DNA of 64,000 nt from Chromatiales bacterium 21-64-14 (lineage in GTDB: Bacteria > Pseudomonadota > Gammaproteobacteria > 21-64-14), in the NCBI GenBank assembly GCA_002255365.1, contig NCBI01000004.1:62001-126000 (forward strand). The letters are read 5' to 3'. The translations under genes and the position numbers were made by a program. Of the stretch, positions 37,773-46,037 are shown piece by piece; within the stretch, counting starts at the first letter, position 1; the number at the start of each line of letters is the position of its first letter. The notes beneath the pieces were generated by a model. It saw nothing but the letters and a program-made list of their open reading frames with translations. It had not been told where the DNA came from and did not search any database.

Positions 37773-37800
37773 ATTATACGCAGCCATATGGATGGCTCAA
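37773..37800 (-). promoter_or_regulatory. Promoter of tRNA-Glu, inside the 5' end of pcnB
   Basis: On the minus strand TTGAGC (37800-37795) and a perfect TATAAT (37778-37773) are 16 bases apart, with a GC-rich discriminator after it. Transcription would start around 37766, about 43 bases before the mature tRNA end. It overlaps the upstream region and possible first codons of the divergent pcnB. Confidence 0.6.
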
Positions 37801-39170
37801 GCGATTTTGCGATAACGCCCGGAAAGGCGGGAGGAAATGACGTTCGCCCCGTGATTATCCCGCGTGCCGGACACGTGATTTCGCGGGCCAATATCAGTCC
37901 CAACGCCGTCAAGGTCCTGTATCGGCTGAGCCAGGCCGGCTACCAGGCGTACTTGGTGGGCGGCGGCGTGCGGGATTTGCTGCTGGGTCGCGAACCCAAA
38001 GACTTCGACGTGGCCACGGATGCCCGTCCCGATCAGGTCCGGGAGCTGTTCCGGAACTGCCGTCTCATCGGTCGTCGCTTCCGCCTCGCCCATGTGCATT
38101 TCGGTCGCGAAATCATCGAGGTTGCTACCTTCCGGGGCGGTTCCCCTGAGGCCGCCCCACAGTTGCCCGACGACGACGGGCCGCGGGCGGTGGAGGAGGA
38201 CGGCCGTCTCCTGCGTGACAACGTCTACGGCACCCTGGAGGAGGACGTCTGGCGCCGCGATTTCACGGTCAACGCCCTTTATTACAATATCGACGGCTTC
38301 TCGGTGGCGGACTACGCGGGTGGGATGGAAGACCTGCGGGCCGGGGTATTGCGCCTGATCGGTGACCCGGAGCAGCGCTATCGTGAGGATCCGGTGCGCA
38401 TGCTGCGCGCGGTGCGCTTCGCTGCCAAGCTGGGATTCCGGATCGACCCGGGAACGGCGGACCCGATTCCCGGTCTTGCGGCCCTGCTCGATGATATTCC
38501 GCCGGCGCGCCTGTTTGAGGAGGTGCTGAAGCTGTTCCTGGCGGGCTATGCCCTGCAGACCTTCGAGTTGTTGCGCCACTACGGCCTGTTTGCCCACCTG
38601 TTCCCGGAGACCGATGCGTGCCTGGCTCGGGAGGAGAGCGGCTTCCCGTTGACCTTCGTGTCCCGCGCCTTGGCCAACACTGACGCCCGGATCGCGGCGG
38701 GCAAACCGGTGACCCCTGTGTTCCTGTGCGCGGCGCTGTTATGGGAGCCGGTGCGCCGGCAGGCCGTGGCGTTGCGTACCGAAGACGGCTCCGAGGGCGA
38801 GGCCCTGCAACGGGCGGGGGACGCGGTGGTGGCGCGGCAGTTGTCCCAGGTCTCCCTGCCCCGGCGTATCACGCTGCCCATGCGCGAGATCTGGCAGCTC
38901 CAATCCCGTCTCGCGCAGCGCCGCGGCAAACGCAGCCAGCGGCTGTTGCAGCATCCCCGGTTCCGCGCGGCCTACGACTTCCTGTTGCTCCGGGCTGAGG
39001 AGGAGGAAGGCATCCGGGAGTCGGCGGAGTGGTGGACCCAGATTCAGGAACTTCCCGCCTCGGAACCGGCGCCGGCGGCAGAGCCGGGCCGTCGGCGCCG
39101 GCGCCGGTCCCGCCGTCGCGGAGGCCGGACCGGCGGGGATCCCGCGGGCGCGGGCCCCGGCGGCGAATAG
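37788..39170 (+). CDS. pcnB: Poly(A) polymerase I
   Basis: 460-residue class II nucleotidyltransferase adding 3' poly(A) tails that speed RNA decay. The catalytic domain shows AYLVGGGVRDLLLGREPKDFDVATDA (GG...R and DxD motifs), then RRFRLAHVHFG, the RRDFTVNALYYNI segment and GDPEQRYREDPVRMLRAVRF, all typical. The C-terminus is Arg-rich (GRRRRRRSRRRGG), likely RNA binding. The start is uncertain. ATG 37788 has no ribosome binding site and overlaps a tRNA promoter. GTG 37851 directly precedes the conserved IIPR and overlaps the stop of a five-codon frame (ATG 37837) that follows GGGAGGA. First gene of pcnB-folK-kinase-panBCD. Confidence 0.92.
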   Translation: MDGSSDFAITPGKAGGNDVRPVIIPRAGHVISRANISPNAVKVLYRLSQAGYQAYLVGGGVRDLLLGREPKDFDVATDARPDQVRELFRNCRLIGRRFRLAHVHFGREIIEVATFRGGSPEAAPQLPDDDGPRAVEEDGRLLRDNVYGTLEEDVWRRDFTVNALYYNIDGFSVADYAGGMEDLRAGVLRLIGDPEQRYREDPVRMLRAVRFAAKLGFRIDPGTADPIPGLAALLDDIPPARLFEEVLKLFLAGYALQTFELLRHYGLFAHLFPETDACLAREESGFPLTFVSRALANTDARIAAGKPVTPVFLCAALLWEPVRRQAVALRTEDGSEGEALQRAGDAVVARQLSQVSLPRRITLPMREIWQLQSRLAQRRGKRSQRLLQHPRFRAAYDFLLLRAEEEEGIRESAEWWTQIQELPASEPAPAAEPGRRRRRRSRRRGGRTGGDPAGAGPGGE

Positions 39171-39194
39171 CCGGTCGTGGAACGGGTAGCCGCA

Positions 39195-39701
39195 ATGCCG
39201 ACTGACGCGCCGGTGCAGGCCTACATCGGCCTGGGGAGCAACCTGGAAGACCCGGTGCGCCAGGTGTGCCGTGCCTTCGCGGAATTGGACGCCATCGCGC
39301 GGACCCGCTGTGTGACCCGTTCCAGCCTGTATCGCAGTGCCCCCATGGGGCCGGCCGGTCAGCCCGACTATATCAACGCGGTGGCCGCCGTTGAGACCGG
39401 TCTTTCCCCCGATGCGCTCCTCGACGCCCTGCAGGCGATCGAGCAGACCCACGGGCGGGTGCGCGGCGCTGAACATTGGGGTCCCCGTACCCTGGACCTC
39501 GACCTGCTGTTGTTCGGCGCGCAGTCCCGCCGGGATGTGCGCCTGACCCTGCCTCACCCGGGCCTGCACCAGCGTGCCTTCGTCCTGTATCCTCTTCAGG
39601 AGATCGCCCCGGATCTGGTGATCCCCGGGTATGGGCTGCTGAGGGAGCTGGCCCGGCAGAGCGTCTACTCGACCTTGGAACGCGTGATGGAACCGCAATG
39701 A
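39195..39701 (+). CDS. folK: HPPK, 6-hydroxymethyl-dihydropterin pyrophosphokinase
   Basis: 168-residue folate-pathway enzyme transferring pyrophosphate from ATP to hydroxymethyl-dihydropterin. The signature WGPRTLDLDLLLFG carries the two metal-binding aspartates (about residue 100), and the opening is AYIGLGSNLEDP; LPHPGLHQRAFVLYPL is also conserved. Length is as in E. coli (159). ATG 39195 is preferred; GTG 39177 would add six residues. Its stop overlaps the ATG of the next gene (ATGA at 39698-39701), so the two are translationally coupled. Confidence 0.94.
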   Translation: MPTDAPVQAYIGLGSNLEDPVRQVCRAFAELDAIARTRCVTRSSLYRSAPMGPAGQPDYINAVAAVETGLSPDALLDALQAIEQTHGRVRGAEHWGPRTLDLDLLLFGAQSRRDVRLTLPHPGLHQRAFVLYPLQEIAPDLVIPGYGLLRELARQSVYSTLERVMEPQ

Positions 39702-40348
39702 CGCAACCCATTCCCCGTTTCGTGGTGGTCGAGGGACCGATCGGCGTGGGTAAAACCACCCTGGCGCGGCGCCTGGCGGAGAGCCTCGGCTGTGAACTGT
39801 TGCTGGAGGACCCGGCGGACAATCCGTTCCTGGAACGTTTCTATCAGGACCCGCGCCGGGCGGCCTTGCCCACCCAGCTCCATTTTCTCCTGCAGCGCAC
39901 GCGCCAGATCCAGGCCCTGCGCCAGGGTGACATGTTCCAGCCGGTGCAGGTGGCGGACTTCATGATGCAGAAGGATCGCCTGTTCGCGGAGTTGACCCTG
40001 GATGCCCAGGAGCTGCGGCTCTACGAACAGCTCTACACCCATTTGACCCTGGATGTCCCTACGCCGGACCTGGTGATCTATCTCCAGGCGCCGGTGGCGG
40101 TGCTGCGCGAGCGCATCGCGCGCCGCGGCGTCGCCTATGAGGCGGGCATCGAGCGCGGTTACCTGGACCGGCTTGTGGAGGCGTACACCCGGTTCTTCTA
40201 CTACTATGACCAAACGCCCCTGTTGATCGTGAATGCCGCCGAGATCGACTTCGCGCATAACGACGAGGACTACCGGACGCTCCTGGAACGGGTGCGCACC
40301 CTCGGCAGCGGCCGGCATTATTTCAACCCGGTACCCGTCACACCGTAA
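39698..40348 (+). CDS. Deoxynucleoside kinase (dAdo/dGuo kinase-like)
   Basis: 216-residue P-loop kinase of the deoxyribonucleoside kinase family, phosphorylating purine deoxynucleosides for salvage. Walker A GPIGVGKTTLA is at about 13-23. The substrate segment follows (EDPADNPFLERFY), the DR(L/F)-type motif QKDRLFAELTL is near 96, and the Arg-rich lid is RERIARRGVAYEAGIERGYL. The order folK-kinase-panB is usual in many gammaproteobacteria. Its start overlaps folK's stop (ATGA). Confidence 0.87.
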   Translation: MTQPIPRFVVVEGPIGVGKTTLARRLAESLGCELLLEDPADNPFLERFYQDPRRAALPTQLHFLLQRTRQIQALRQGDMFQPVQVADFMMQKDRLFAELTLDAQELRLYEQLYTHLTLDVPTPDLVIYLQAPVAVLRERIARRGVAYEAGIERGYLDRLVEAYTRFFYYYDQTPLLIVNAAEIDFAHNDEDYRTLLERVRTLGSGRHYFNPVPVTP

Positions 40349-40426
40349 TGGGACGCGGCCCACGGACTCAGCGCCGCTGAGCGGGGCGCCACGCTTGCGC
40401 CACGGCCCGGGCGAGATCGCAACATC

Positions 40427-41254
40427 ATGAGCGAAATCGATACAGCAAAGCACGCGCCGGGCCCCGTGACCCTGCGAACCCTCGCGGAGATGAAACGCGC
40501 CGGGGAGAAGATCGCCTGCCTCACTGCCTACGATGCCAGCTTCGCCGCGGCGCTGGAGTCCGCCGGGGTCGAGGTGTTGCTGGTGGGGGATTCCCTGGGG
40601 ATGGTGGTGCAGGGTTACGACTCCACCCTGCCGGTCACCCTGGACGCGATGGTCCACCACGCCGCGGCGGTGGCCCGGGGCAGTTCCCGGGCCCTGCGGG
40701 TAGTGGATTTTCCGTTCATGAGCTACGGCACCCCGGCGCGGGCCCTGGATAGCGCGGCGCGGCTCATGAAGGAGGGCGGCGCGCAGGTGGTGAAGCTGGA
40801 AGGGGGGCGCGCGCAGGTGGAGGTGGTCCGCCACCTCACCGAACGCGGGGTGCCGGTGTGTGCCCACCTGGGCCTGTTGCCCCAGTCGGTGCATAAACTG
40901 GGGGGATACCGGGTCCAGGCGCGGGATCCCGCCGCTGCCCAACGCCTGCGGGAAGACGCGCGCGCCTTGGAAGAGGCGGGGGCCGGGATGCTGGTGCTGG
41001 AGTGCATCCCCGCCGCCCTGGCGGCGGAGGTCAGCCATGCCCTGCAGATTCCGGTGATCGGGATCGGCGCTGGGGTGGACTGCGACGGGCAGGTCCTGGT
41101 GCTCTACGACCTGCTGGGCCTCACCCCCGGCAAGCGGCCCCGGTTCGCCCAAGATTTTCTCGCTGAGGCGCCCGGGATCGAGGGTGCGGTGGCCGCCTAC
41201 GTCGAGGCGGTGAAGAGCCGCCGGTTCCCGGATCCCGCGCATACCTTCCAATGA
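40427..41254 (+). CDS. panB: Ketopantoate hydroxymethyltransferase
   Basis: 275-residue TIM-barrel enzyme making ketopantoate from ketoisovalerate, the first committed step to pantothenate and CoA. Signature segments are CLTAYDASFAAALESAGVEVLLVGDSLGMV (metal Asp in VGDS), VKLEGG, PVCAHLGLLPQSVH, LVLECIP (catalytic Glu) and IGIGAG. Length matches the family (264 in E. coli). It shares its substrate with the ilv genes elsewhere in the window. panC follows after 24 bases. Confidence 0.96.
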   Translation: MSEIDTAKHAPGPVTLRTLAEMKRAGEKIACLTAYDASFAAALESAGVEVLLVGDSLGMVVQGYDSTLPVTLDAMVHHAAAVARGSSRALRVVDFPFMSYGTPARALDSAARLMKEGGAQVVKLEGGRAQVEVVRHLTERGVPVCAHLGLLPQSVHKLGGYRVQARDPAAAQRLREDARALEEAGAGMLVLECIPAALAAEVSHALQIPVIGIGAGVDCDGQVLVLYDLLGLTPGKRPRFAQDFLAEAPGIEGAVAAYVEAVKSRRFPDPAHTFQ

Positions 41255-41278
41255 ACACCCGGCGCTAAACACCCGCCC

Positions 41279-42145
41279 ATGGAGATCGTCACGGGGGTAT
41301 CCGAGCTGCGGCACCTGCGGGACGGGTGGCGCCAAGCGGGGGCGCCGGTGGCCCTGGTTCCTACCATGGGCAACCTCCACGCGGGACATTTGGCCCTGGT
41401 GGCGGAGGCTTGCCGGCGCGCCTCCCGGGTGGTGGTGAGCATTTTCGTGAACCCGGCGCAGTTCGGTCCGGAGGAGGATTTTCAAGCTTATCCCCGCACA
41501 TTTGACGAAGATACCCGTCAATTAACGCAATATCCCGTGGATGTCCTGTTCCACCCCGCACCCACTGAAGTCTATCCCGATGGCTGGGAGCATCATGCTC
41601 AGGTGTCGGTTCCAGGGCTGTCGGAAATCCTCTGCGGGGCATTCCGCCCCGGTCATTTCACCGGCGTGGCCACGGTAGTGACCAAGTTATTCAACTTGGT
41701 ACAACCGGACGTAGCGGTATTCGGGGAGAAGGATTACCAGCAGTGGGTGGTGGTGCGCCGCCTGACCCAGGACCTGTGCCTTCCGGTGGAGGTGGTGGGG
41801 GTAGCGACGGTCCGGGAACCCGACGGCCTCGCCCGCAGCTCCCGGAACCGCTATCTCGACCCGGCGCAACGGCAGCGGGCCCCGGTCCTGTACCAGATCC
41901 TCCGGCGCCAGGCCGAGGTCCTGAGGCGGGGTAGCCGGGATTTCCGGGCCGTGGAACAGGCGGGCCTGGAGGCGTTGAGGACCGCGGGGCTGCGTCCCGA
42001 ATATCTCAGCGTGCGCCGGGCCGGGGATCTGGCGGTACCGCAAGCCGCAGATTCCGAATTGGTAATTTTGGCGGCCGCATGGCTGGGCCGGACTCGCCTG
42101 ATCGACAATCTCCGCTTGCGCCTTGCATTGAACCCGGCTGGCTGA
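41279..42145 (+). CDS. panC: Pantothenate synthetase
   Basis: 288-residue enzyme joining pantoate with beta-alanine using ATP. Shows the HIGH-type nucleotide motif VPTMGNLHAGHLALV (about 30-44), FVNPAQFGPEEDFQAYPRT, GAFRPGHFTGVATVVTKLF, FGEKDYQQWVVVRRL and the KMSKS-like RSSRNRYL loop. Length is normal (283 in E. coli). Second of panB-panC-panD. A segment near 41,480-41,580 is slightly more AT-rich than its surroundings but remains in frame. Confidence 0.96.
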   Translation: MEIVTGVSELRHLRDGWRQAGAPVALVPTMGNLHAGHLALVAEACRRASRVVVSIFVNPAQFGPEEDFQAYPRTFDEDTRQLTQYPVDVLFHPAPTEVYPDGWEHHAQVSVPGLSEILCGAFRPGHFTGVATVVTKLFNLVQPDVAVFGEKDYQQWVVVRRLTQDLCLPVEVVGVATVREPDGLARSSRNRYLDPAQRQRAPVLYQILRRQAEVLRRGSRDFRAVEQAGLEALRTAGLRPEYLSVRRAGDLAVPQAADSELVILAAAWLGRTRLIDNLRLRLALNPAG

Positions 42146-42251
42146 TCCCGGATAATAGGACGCTAGCCCGCTACCGGTGCGGTGGAAAGGCCCCAGACTC
42201 CGGAGTCCCGGAGCTTCGCCCCAACCAGAATCCCGCCCAGGAGCCCCGACC

Positions 42252-42632
42252 ATGAATCTCACCATGCTCAAGGCCAAGCTGCACCACGCGCGGGTGACCC
42301 ACGCGGAATTGGAGTATGAGGGGTCCTGTGCCGTCGATGGGCGGTTGCTGGAGGTGGCCGGGATCCGCGAGTACGAACAGATCCATATCTACAATATGGA
42401 CAACGGCGAGCGGTTCACTACCTACGCCATTCGGGCTGAGGACGGCTCGGGGATCATCTCCGTGAACGGCGCCGCCGCCCATAAGGCGCGTCCCGGACAC
42501 CGGGTAATCATCTGCGCCTATGTGTCCCTGTCCCAGCAGGAGGCTACCGTCCACCGCCCGGTGCTGGTGTACCTGGACCACGAAAATCGCATCACGCGGG
42601 TGGGCAACACCGTTCCCGTCCAGGTGGCCTAG
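42252..42632 (+). CDS. panD: Aspartate 1-decarboxylase proenzyme
   Basis: 126-residue proenzyme supplying beta-alanine for pantothenate. The self-cleavage site is Gly24-Ser25 in [11 protein letters not shown]; Ser25 becomes the pyruvoyl group. Other conserved parts are [14 protein letters not shown] at the start, with [13 protein letters not shown] and [18 protein letters not shown]. Length is exactly that of E. coli PanD (126). The E. coli gene needs the maturation factor PanZ; none is seen here. About 105 bases after panC, possibly still in the same transcript. Confidence 0.95.
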   Translation: MNLTMLKAKLHHARVTHAELEYEGSCAVDGRLLEVAGIREYEQIHIYNMDNGERFTTYAIRAEDGSGIISVNGAAAHKARPGHRVIICAYVSLSQQEATVHRPVLVYLDHENRITRVGNTVPVQVA

Positions 42633-42671
42633 CCAGGGTTTCGCGCCGGCGTCCCCCGCACCACGCCGCGG

Positions 42672-42881
42672 TCAGGCGGCCGCAGAATCCCGCGCCGCTT
42701 GGCGGAAGCAGTCCGCCCGCCACAGGCACTGCAACTGGTCGCAGACTCCGTCGTGGGCGGTGGCGAAGCAGTCGAAATTTCCTTCCGCGCGCTGGATTGC
42801 CCGTACCAGGGTGATCCGGTCCGCGCCGGGCGCGGAAAGTCCCCACACCTGGGCTATGGCCCGCAACTCCTGCATCTTCAT
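42672..42881 (-). CDS. Small SAP-domain, cysteine-rich protein
   Basis: 69-residue protein starting MKMQELRAIAQVWGLSAPG, a SAP-like helix-loop-helix (DNA-binding fold) covering about 1-35, with TLVRAIQRAEGN. It is followed by a compact cysteine-rich tail holding C38, C47, C52 and C58 in the pattern CFAT...GVC...LQC-x5-C. Similar short proteins occur widely in proteobacteria without known function; four cysteines could bind zinc. A GAGGGA ribosome binding site lies eight bases before the ATG at 42881. It converges with panD (39 bases) and is downstream of ppc. Confidence 0.75.
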   Translation of the reverse strand: MKMQELRAIAQVWGLSAPGADRITLVRAIQRAEGNFDCFATAHDGVCDQLQCLWRADCFRQAARDSAAA

Positions 42882-43044
42882 CGTCGTTCCCTCACGTTGT
42901 ACCGGCTCCGTGCCGCGATCCGGGAAAGGCTGAGGTGGGCCACGCCGGGCACCCGTCTGATCCGCCGAGAGCGGTCGAGCGTTACGGTAGCGCCGTGGGT
43001 GGCGGCTTGTCCAGGCCGCAGCGGTGGTATGCCACGCGCCGAGG

Positions 43045-45846
43045 TCAGCCGGTATTGCGCATACCCGCGGCAATGGCGTTGATGGTGCGCAGCAGGGGGT
43101 CGCGCCACATGTCCCGTTCGGCATCCGTGAGGGATTCGTCGCGATACCGCTCCAGTACCGTGAGCTGAATGTGGTTGAGGGGGTCGAGGTAGGGATTGCG
43201 GCGCGTGAGGGACACGGCCAGCGGTGGGTTCTCCTCCAGTAGCCCATTGAGCTGGGTCACCTCCAGCACCTCCAGCACGGTGCGCTGAAATTCGGCGCGG
43301 ATCTTCTGATAAATTTCCCCGGCACGCGCCGGATCGGCGCTCAAGCGTGTGTACTCGCCGGCGATGGTCATCTCCGCCTTGAAAAGGGACATCTGGGTGT
43401 TGCTCAGCAAGGCGCGGAAGAACGGCCATTCCTGGTACATGGCGCGCAGGGTCGCCAAGCGCTGCGGGTCGTCGCCGCGCCAGCGCGCGAGCGCGCTGCC
43501 GATCCCATACCAAGCCGGCAGCGTATGCCGCGACTGGGCCCAGCCGAACACCCAGGGGATGGCGCGGATGGACTCCTTGGAGCGCACGGCATGGGCCCGA
43601 TGGCTGGGACGGGAGCCGATGTTGAGCAGCCCGATCTCGCTGACTGGCGTCGCTTCGTAGAAGTAGTCCATGAATCCCGGGGTCGCGTCGGTAAGCCCTC
43701 GGTATGCCTCTTCCCCGAGGCGTGCCAGCTCCGTCATATGGGTGCTGTGGGCTTCGTTGTCCGCGCGCGGGGTCTGGATCAGGCAGTAGCTGGCCTTCAT
43801 GAGGCCGCTGCACCCCATGGTGAGTTCGTAGACCGCGGTCTCCACGTTGCTGTATTTGTAGGACAACACCTCGCCCTGTTCGGTGAACTTGATCCCCCCG
43901 TGCACGGTACCCGGAGGCTGGGCGAGGATCGATTCATGGGTTGGGCCGCCGCCGCGGCCGATGGTGCCCCCGCGGCCGTGGAACAGCCGGCAGCGCACGC
44001 CGCGGCTCTCGGTGAGCGCGAGAATCTTCTTTTGCGCCTCGTACAGGCTCCACCCGGAAGCCAGGATGCCGCCGTCCTTGCACGAATCCGAGTAGCCCAG
44101 CATCACCTCCTGCAGGTTGCCGGAGGCGTGCAGCAGGGCGGCGTAAGTGGGGTGATCCAGGAGGGTCGAGAGCACCTCCTCGATGTGGGTCAGGTCCTCG
44201 ATGGTCTCGAACAGGGGCGTGACCCGCAGGTGGCAGTACCAACCCTGTTCGTTCAGGCCGACGAGCCCCGCGATCCGTGCCAGCAGCATGACCTCCAGCA
44301 CGTGGCTGGCGTGGTGGGTCATGGAGACGATGTAGGTGCCGAACGCATCGGCGCTGAGGGCCGCGCGCACGCGCGCTACCACGTCGCACACCTCCAGCGC
44401 GGTGCGTGTCTCCGGGCGCAACGCGCCGCGGTCCACGGTCAGCGTTCCGGGCCGCCCGATCAGATCCTCGAGCACCGCGAGCCGACCGTCCTCGTCCTGG
44501 CCCTCGTAGTCGGGGCCGCCCGGGAATTGGCGGCAGATATCCGCCACGGCGCGGGTGTGGCGCGAGGACTCCTCCCGCAGGTCGAGCTGGGTGAGAGAGA
44601 AGCCGAAGGTCTCCACCAGCCGGATCAGGTCCTTCAGCTCCTGTTCGGCGATATTGCGGTCGCCGTGGCTGATCAGCGAGTCGCGAAGGAGATAGAGGTC
44701 CTCCAGCAGTTCACGCTCCGATCGGTAGCCGACCTCGGGCTGCTCCAGCGGCCGTTCCGCCAAGTGGCGACGTACCGCTCGTAGATTGATCTCCAGCCGG
44801 TAGCGCATGAAAAACAGCTTGCGTCGATAGGGTTCGTGGCTGAAGCGGGTGGGGTTGTCCTTCAGGGCCTCCGTGTAGGTGGTCGCGTCCTGCTCCAGGC
44901 TGGCGAGCAGCGCCGCACTGGGCGTGCACATGCGGATCGAGTGGGTGAGCAGCAGGCTGAGGGCGCTCACCCGGCGCAGATACTCAGTGAGTGCCTCCCG
45001 GGCCTGCAGGTAGACCGCGAGTTCTGTGGTCTCCGGGACGACGTTCGGGTTGCCGTCGCGGTCCCCGCCGATCCAGGATCCGAAACGCAGAAAGCTCGGG
45101 ACGCGGATCTTCTGGGCGGCCTCGTCACCGTAGACCCGGCGGATACCTTTCTCCAGGTAGCGGTAGGTGATGGGTACTGCCGAGAACAGGGACTCCTTGA
45201 AATAATAGAGCCCATTGCGGATCTCATCGCGCACCTGGGGCCGTTGTACCCGGACCTCGTCGGTCTTCCAGAGCACCTGAATCTGGCTCTCCAGGTGCTG
45301 GATGATCTCCTGGCGATCCTCCTTGCCGATATCGGCGGTGTAGAGCTGCTCGCTGGTGACGAAGATGCGCCGCAGCGCTTCCAGGATGGTGCGCCGCTTC
45401 GCCTCGGTGGGGTGCGCGGTGAACACGGGGATATAGGCGAGCCGGTCCAGCAGGTGCTGGAGCTGGGCCGGTTCGATTCCCTGCGCATGGAACCAGCGCA
45501 TGGCCTCGTCGAAGGAACCGGTCCACAGCGGGCCGCCGGCGCGCATCTGACGGCGGCGTTGGCGGTGCTGGAAGGCCTCCTCGGCGATGTTTACTAAGCT
45601 GAAATAGGTGCTGAATGCGCGCACCACGTGGGTGGTGATTTCCGGGCTCAGGCGTTGGACCAGACGCATCAGGCGCGTGTGCCGGCGCGGGTTGGCCTCC
45701 TGGCGCAGGCTGATGAAGCCCTTGCGCAGGGCCTCCACGGCGGCGAGGACATTGCCGCCCGCGTGGGTATGCAGGACATTGCCCAGCAGGTTGCCGAACA
45801 ACTTTACCTGCGAGCGCAACTCTTTGTCCCGTGACGGACGATCCAT
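43045..45846 (-). CDS. ppc: Phosphoenolpyruvate carboxylase
   Basis: 933-residue enzyme carboxylating phosphoenolpyruvate to oxaloacetate, an anaplerotic and CO2-fixing reaction. Both family signatures are visible: VFTAHPTEAKRRTI (catalytic His) at about 149-162, and LGYSDSCKDGGILASGWSLY followed by LFHGRGGTIGRGGGPTH in the C-terminal half. It ends with the invariant MRNTG. Length is close to family average. Start ATG 45846. It is 190 bases from the end of glgA, same strand. Confidence 0.97.
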   Translation of the reverse strand: MDRPSRDKELRSQVKLFGNLLGNVLHTHAGGNVLAAVEALRKGFISLRQEANPRRHTRLMRLVQRLSPEITTHVVRAFSTYFSLVNIAEEAFQHRQRRRQMRAGGPLWTGSFDEAMRWFHAQGIEPAQLQHLLDRLAYIPVFTAHPTEAKRRTILEALRRIFVTSEQLYTADIGKEDRQEIIQHLESQIQVLWKTDEVRVQRPQVRDEIRNGLYYFKESLFSAVPITYRYLEKGIRRVYGDEAAQKIRVPSFLRFGSWIGGDRDGNPNVVPETTELAVYLQAREALTEYLRRVSALSLLLTHSIRMCTPSAALLASLEQDATTYTEALKDNPTRFSHEPYRRKLFFMRYRLEINLRAVRRHLAERPLEQPEVGYRSERELLEDLYLLRDSLISHGDRNIAEQELKDLIRLVETFGFSLTQLDLREESSRHTRAVADICRQFPGGPDYEGQDEDGRLAVLEDLIGRPGTLTVDRGALRPETRTALEVCDVVARVRAALSADAFGTYIVSMTHHASHVLEVMLLARIAGLVGLNEQGWYCHLRVTPLFETIEDLTHIEEVLSTLLDHPTYAALLHASGNLQEVMLGYSDSCKDGGILASGWSLYEAQKKILALTESRGVRCRLFHGRGGTIGRGGGPTHESILAQPPGTVHGGIKFTEQGEVLSYKYSNVETAVYELTMGCSGLMKASYCLIQTPRADNEAHSTHMTELARLGEEAYRGLTDATPGFMDYFYEATPVSEIGLLNIGSRPSHRAHAVRSKESIRAIPWVFGWAQSRHTLPAWYGIGSALARWRGDDPQRLATLRAMYQEWPFFRALLSNTQMSLFKAEMTIAGEYTRLSADPARAGEIYQKIRAEFQRTVLEVLEVTQLNGLLEENPPLAVSLTRRNPYLDPLNHIQLTVLERYRDESLTDAERDMWRDPLLRTINAIAAGMRNTG

Positions 45847-46037
45847 GAGTACCGTATTTAGGTTGGGGTGGTCGGGAGTTGCATCCGGAGCCGGTCTTGG
45901 GTGCCGGATGGGCGGGCCCCATTATACCCGCTCCCGGCCGCGGTGCGAGTTTCACGCCCGGCCGGGATTCGGGCCGGGCGCGGGGGTCTACCCGCCGGCG
46001 CACCGGGAAGGTGCAGGGAGTGCCGGGGTGCGGCGGA

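Noticed and set aside
39665..41521. 618-codon open frame antisense to the kinase, panB and panC
   Set aside because: Same GC-driven antisense effect; crosses three well-identified genes.
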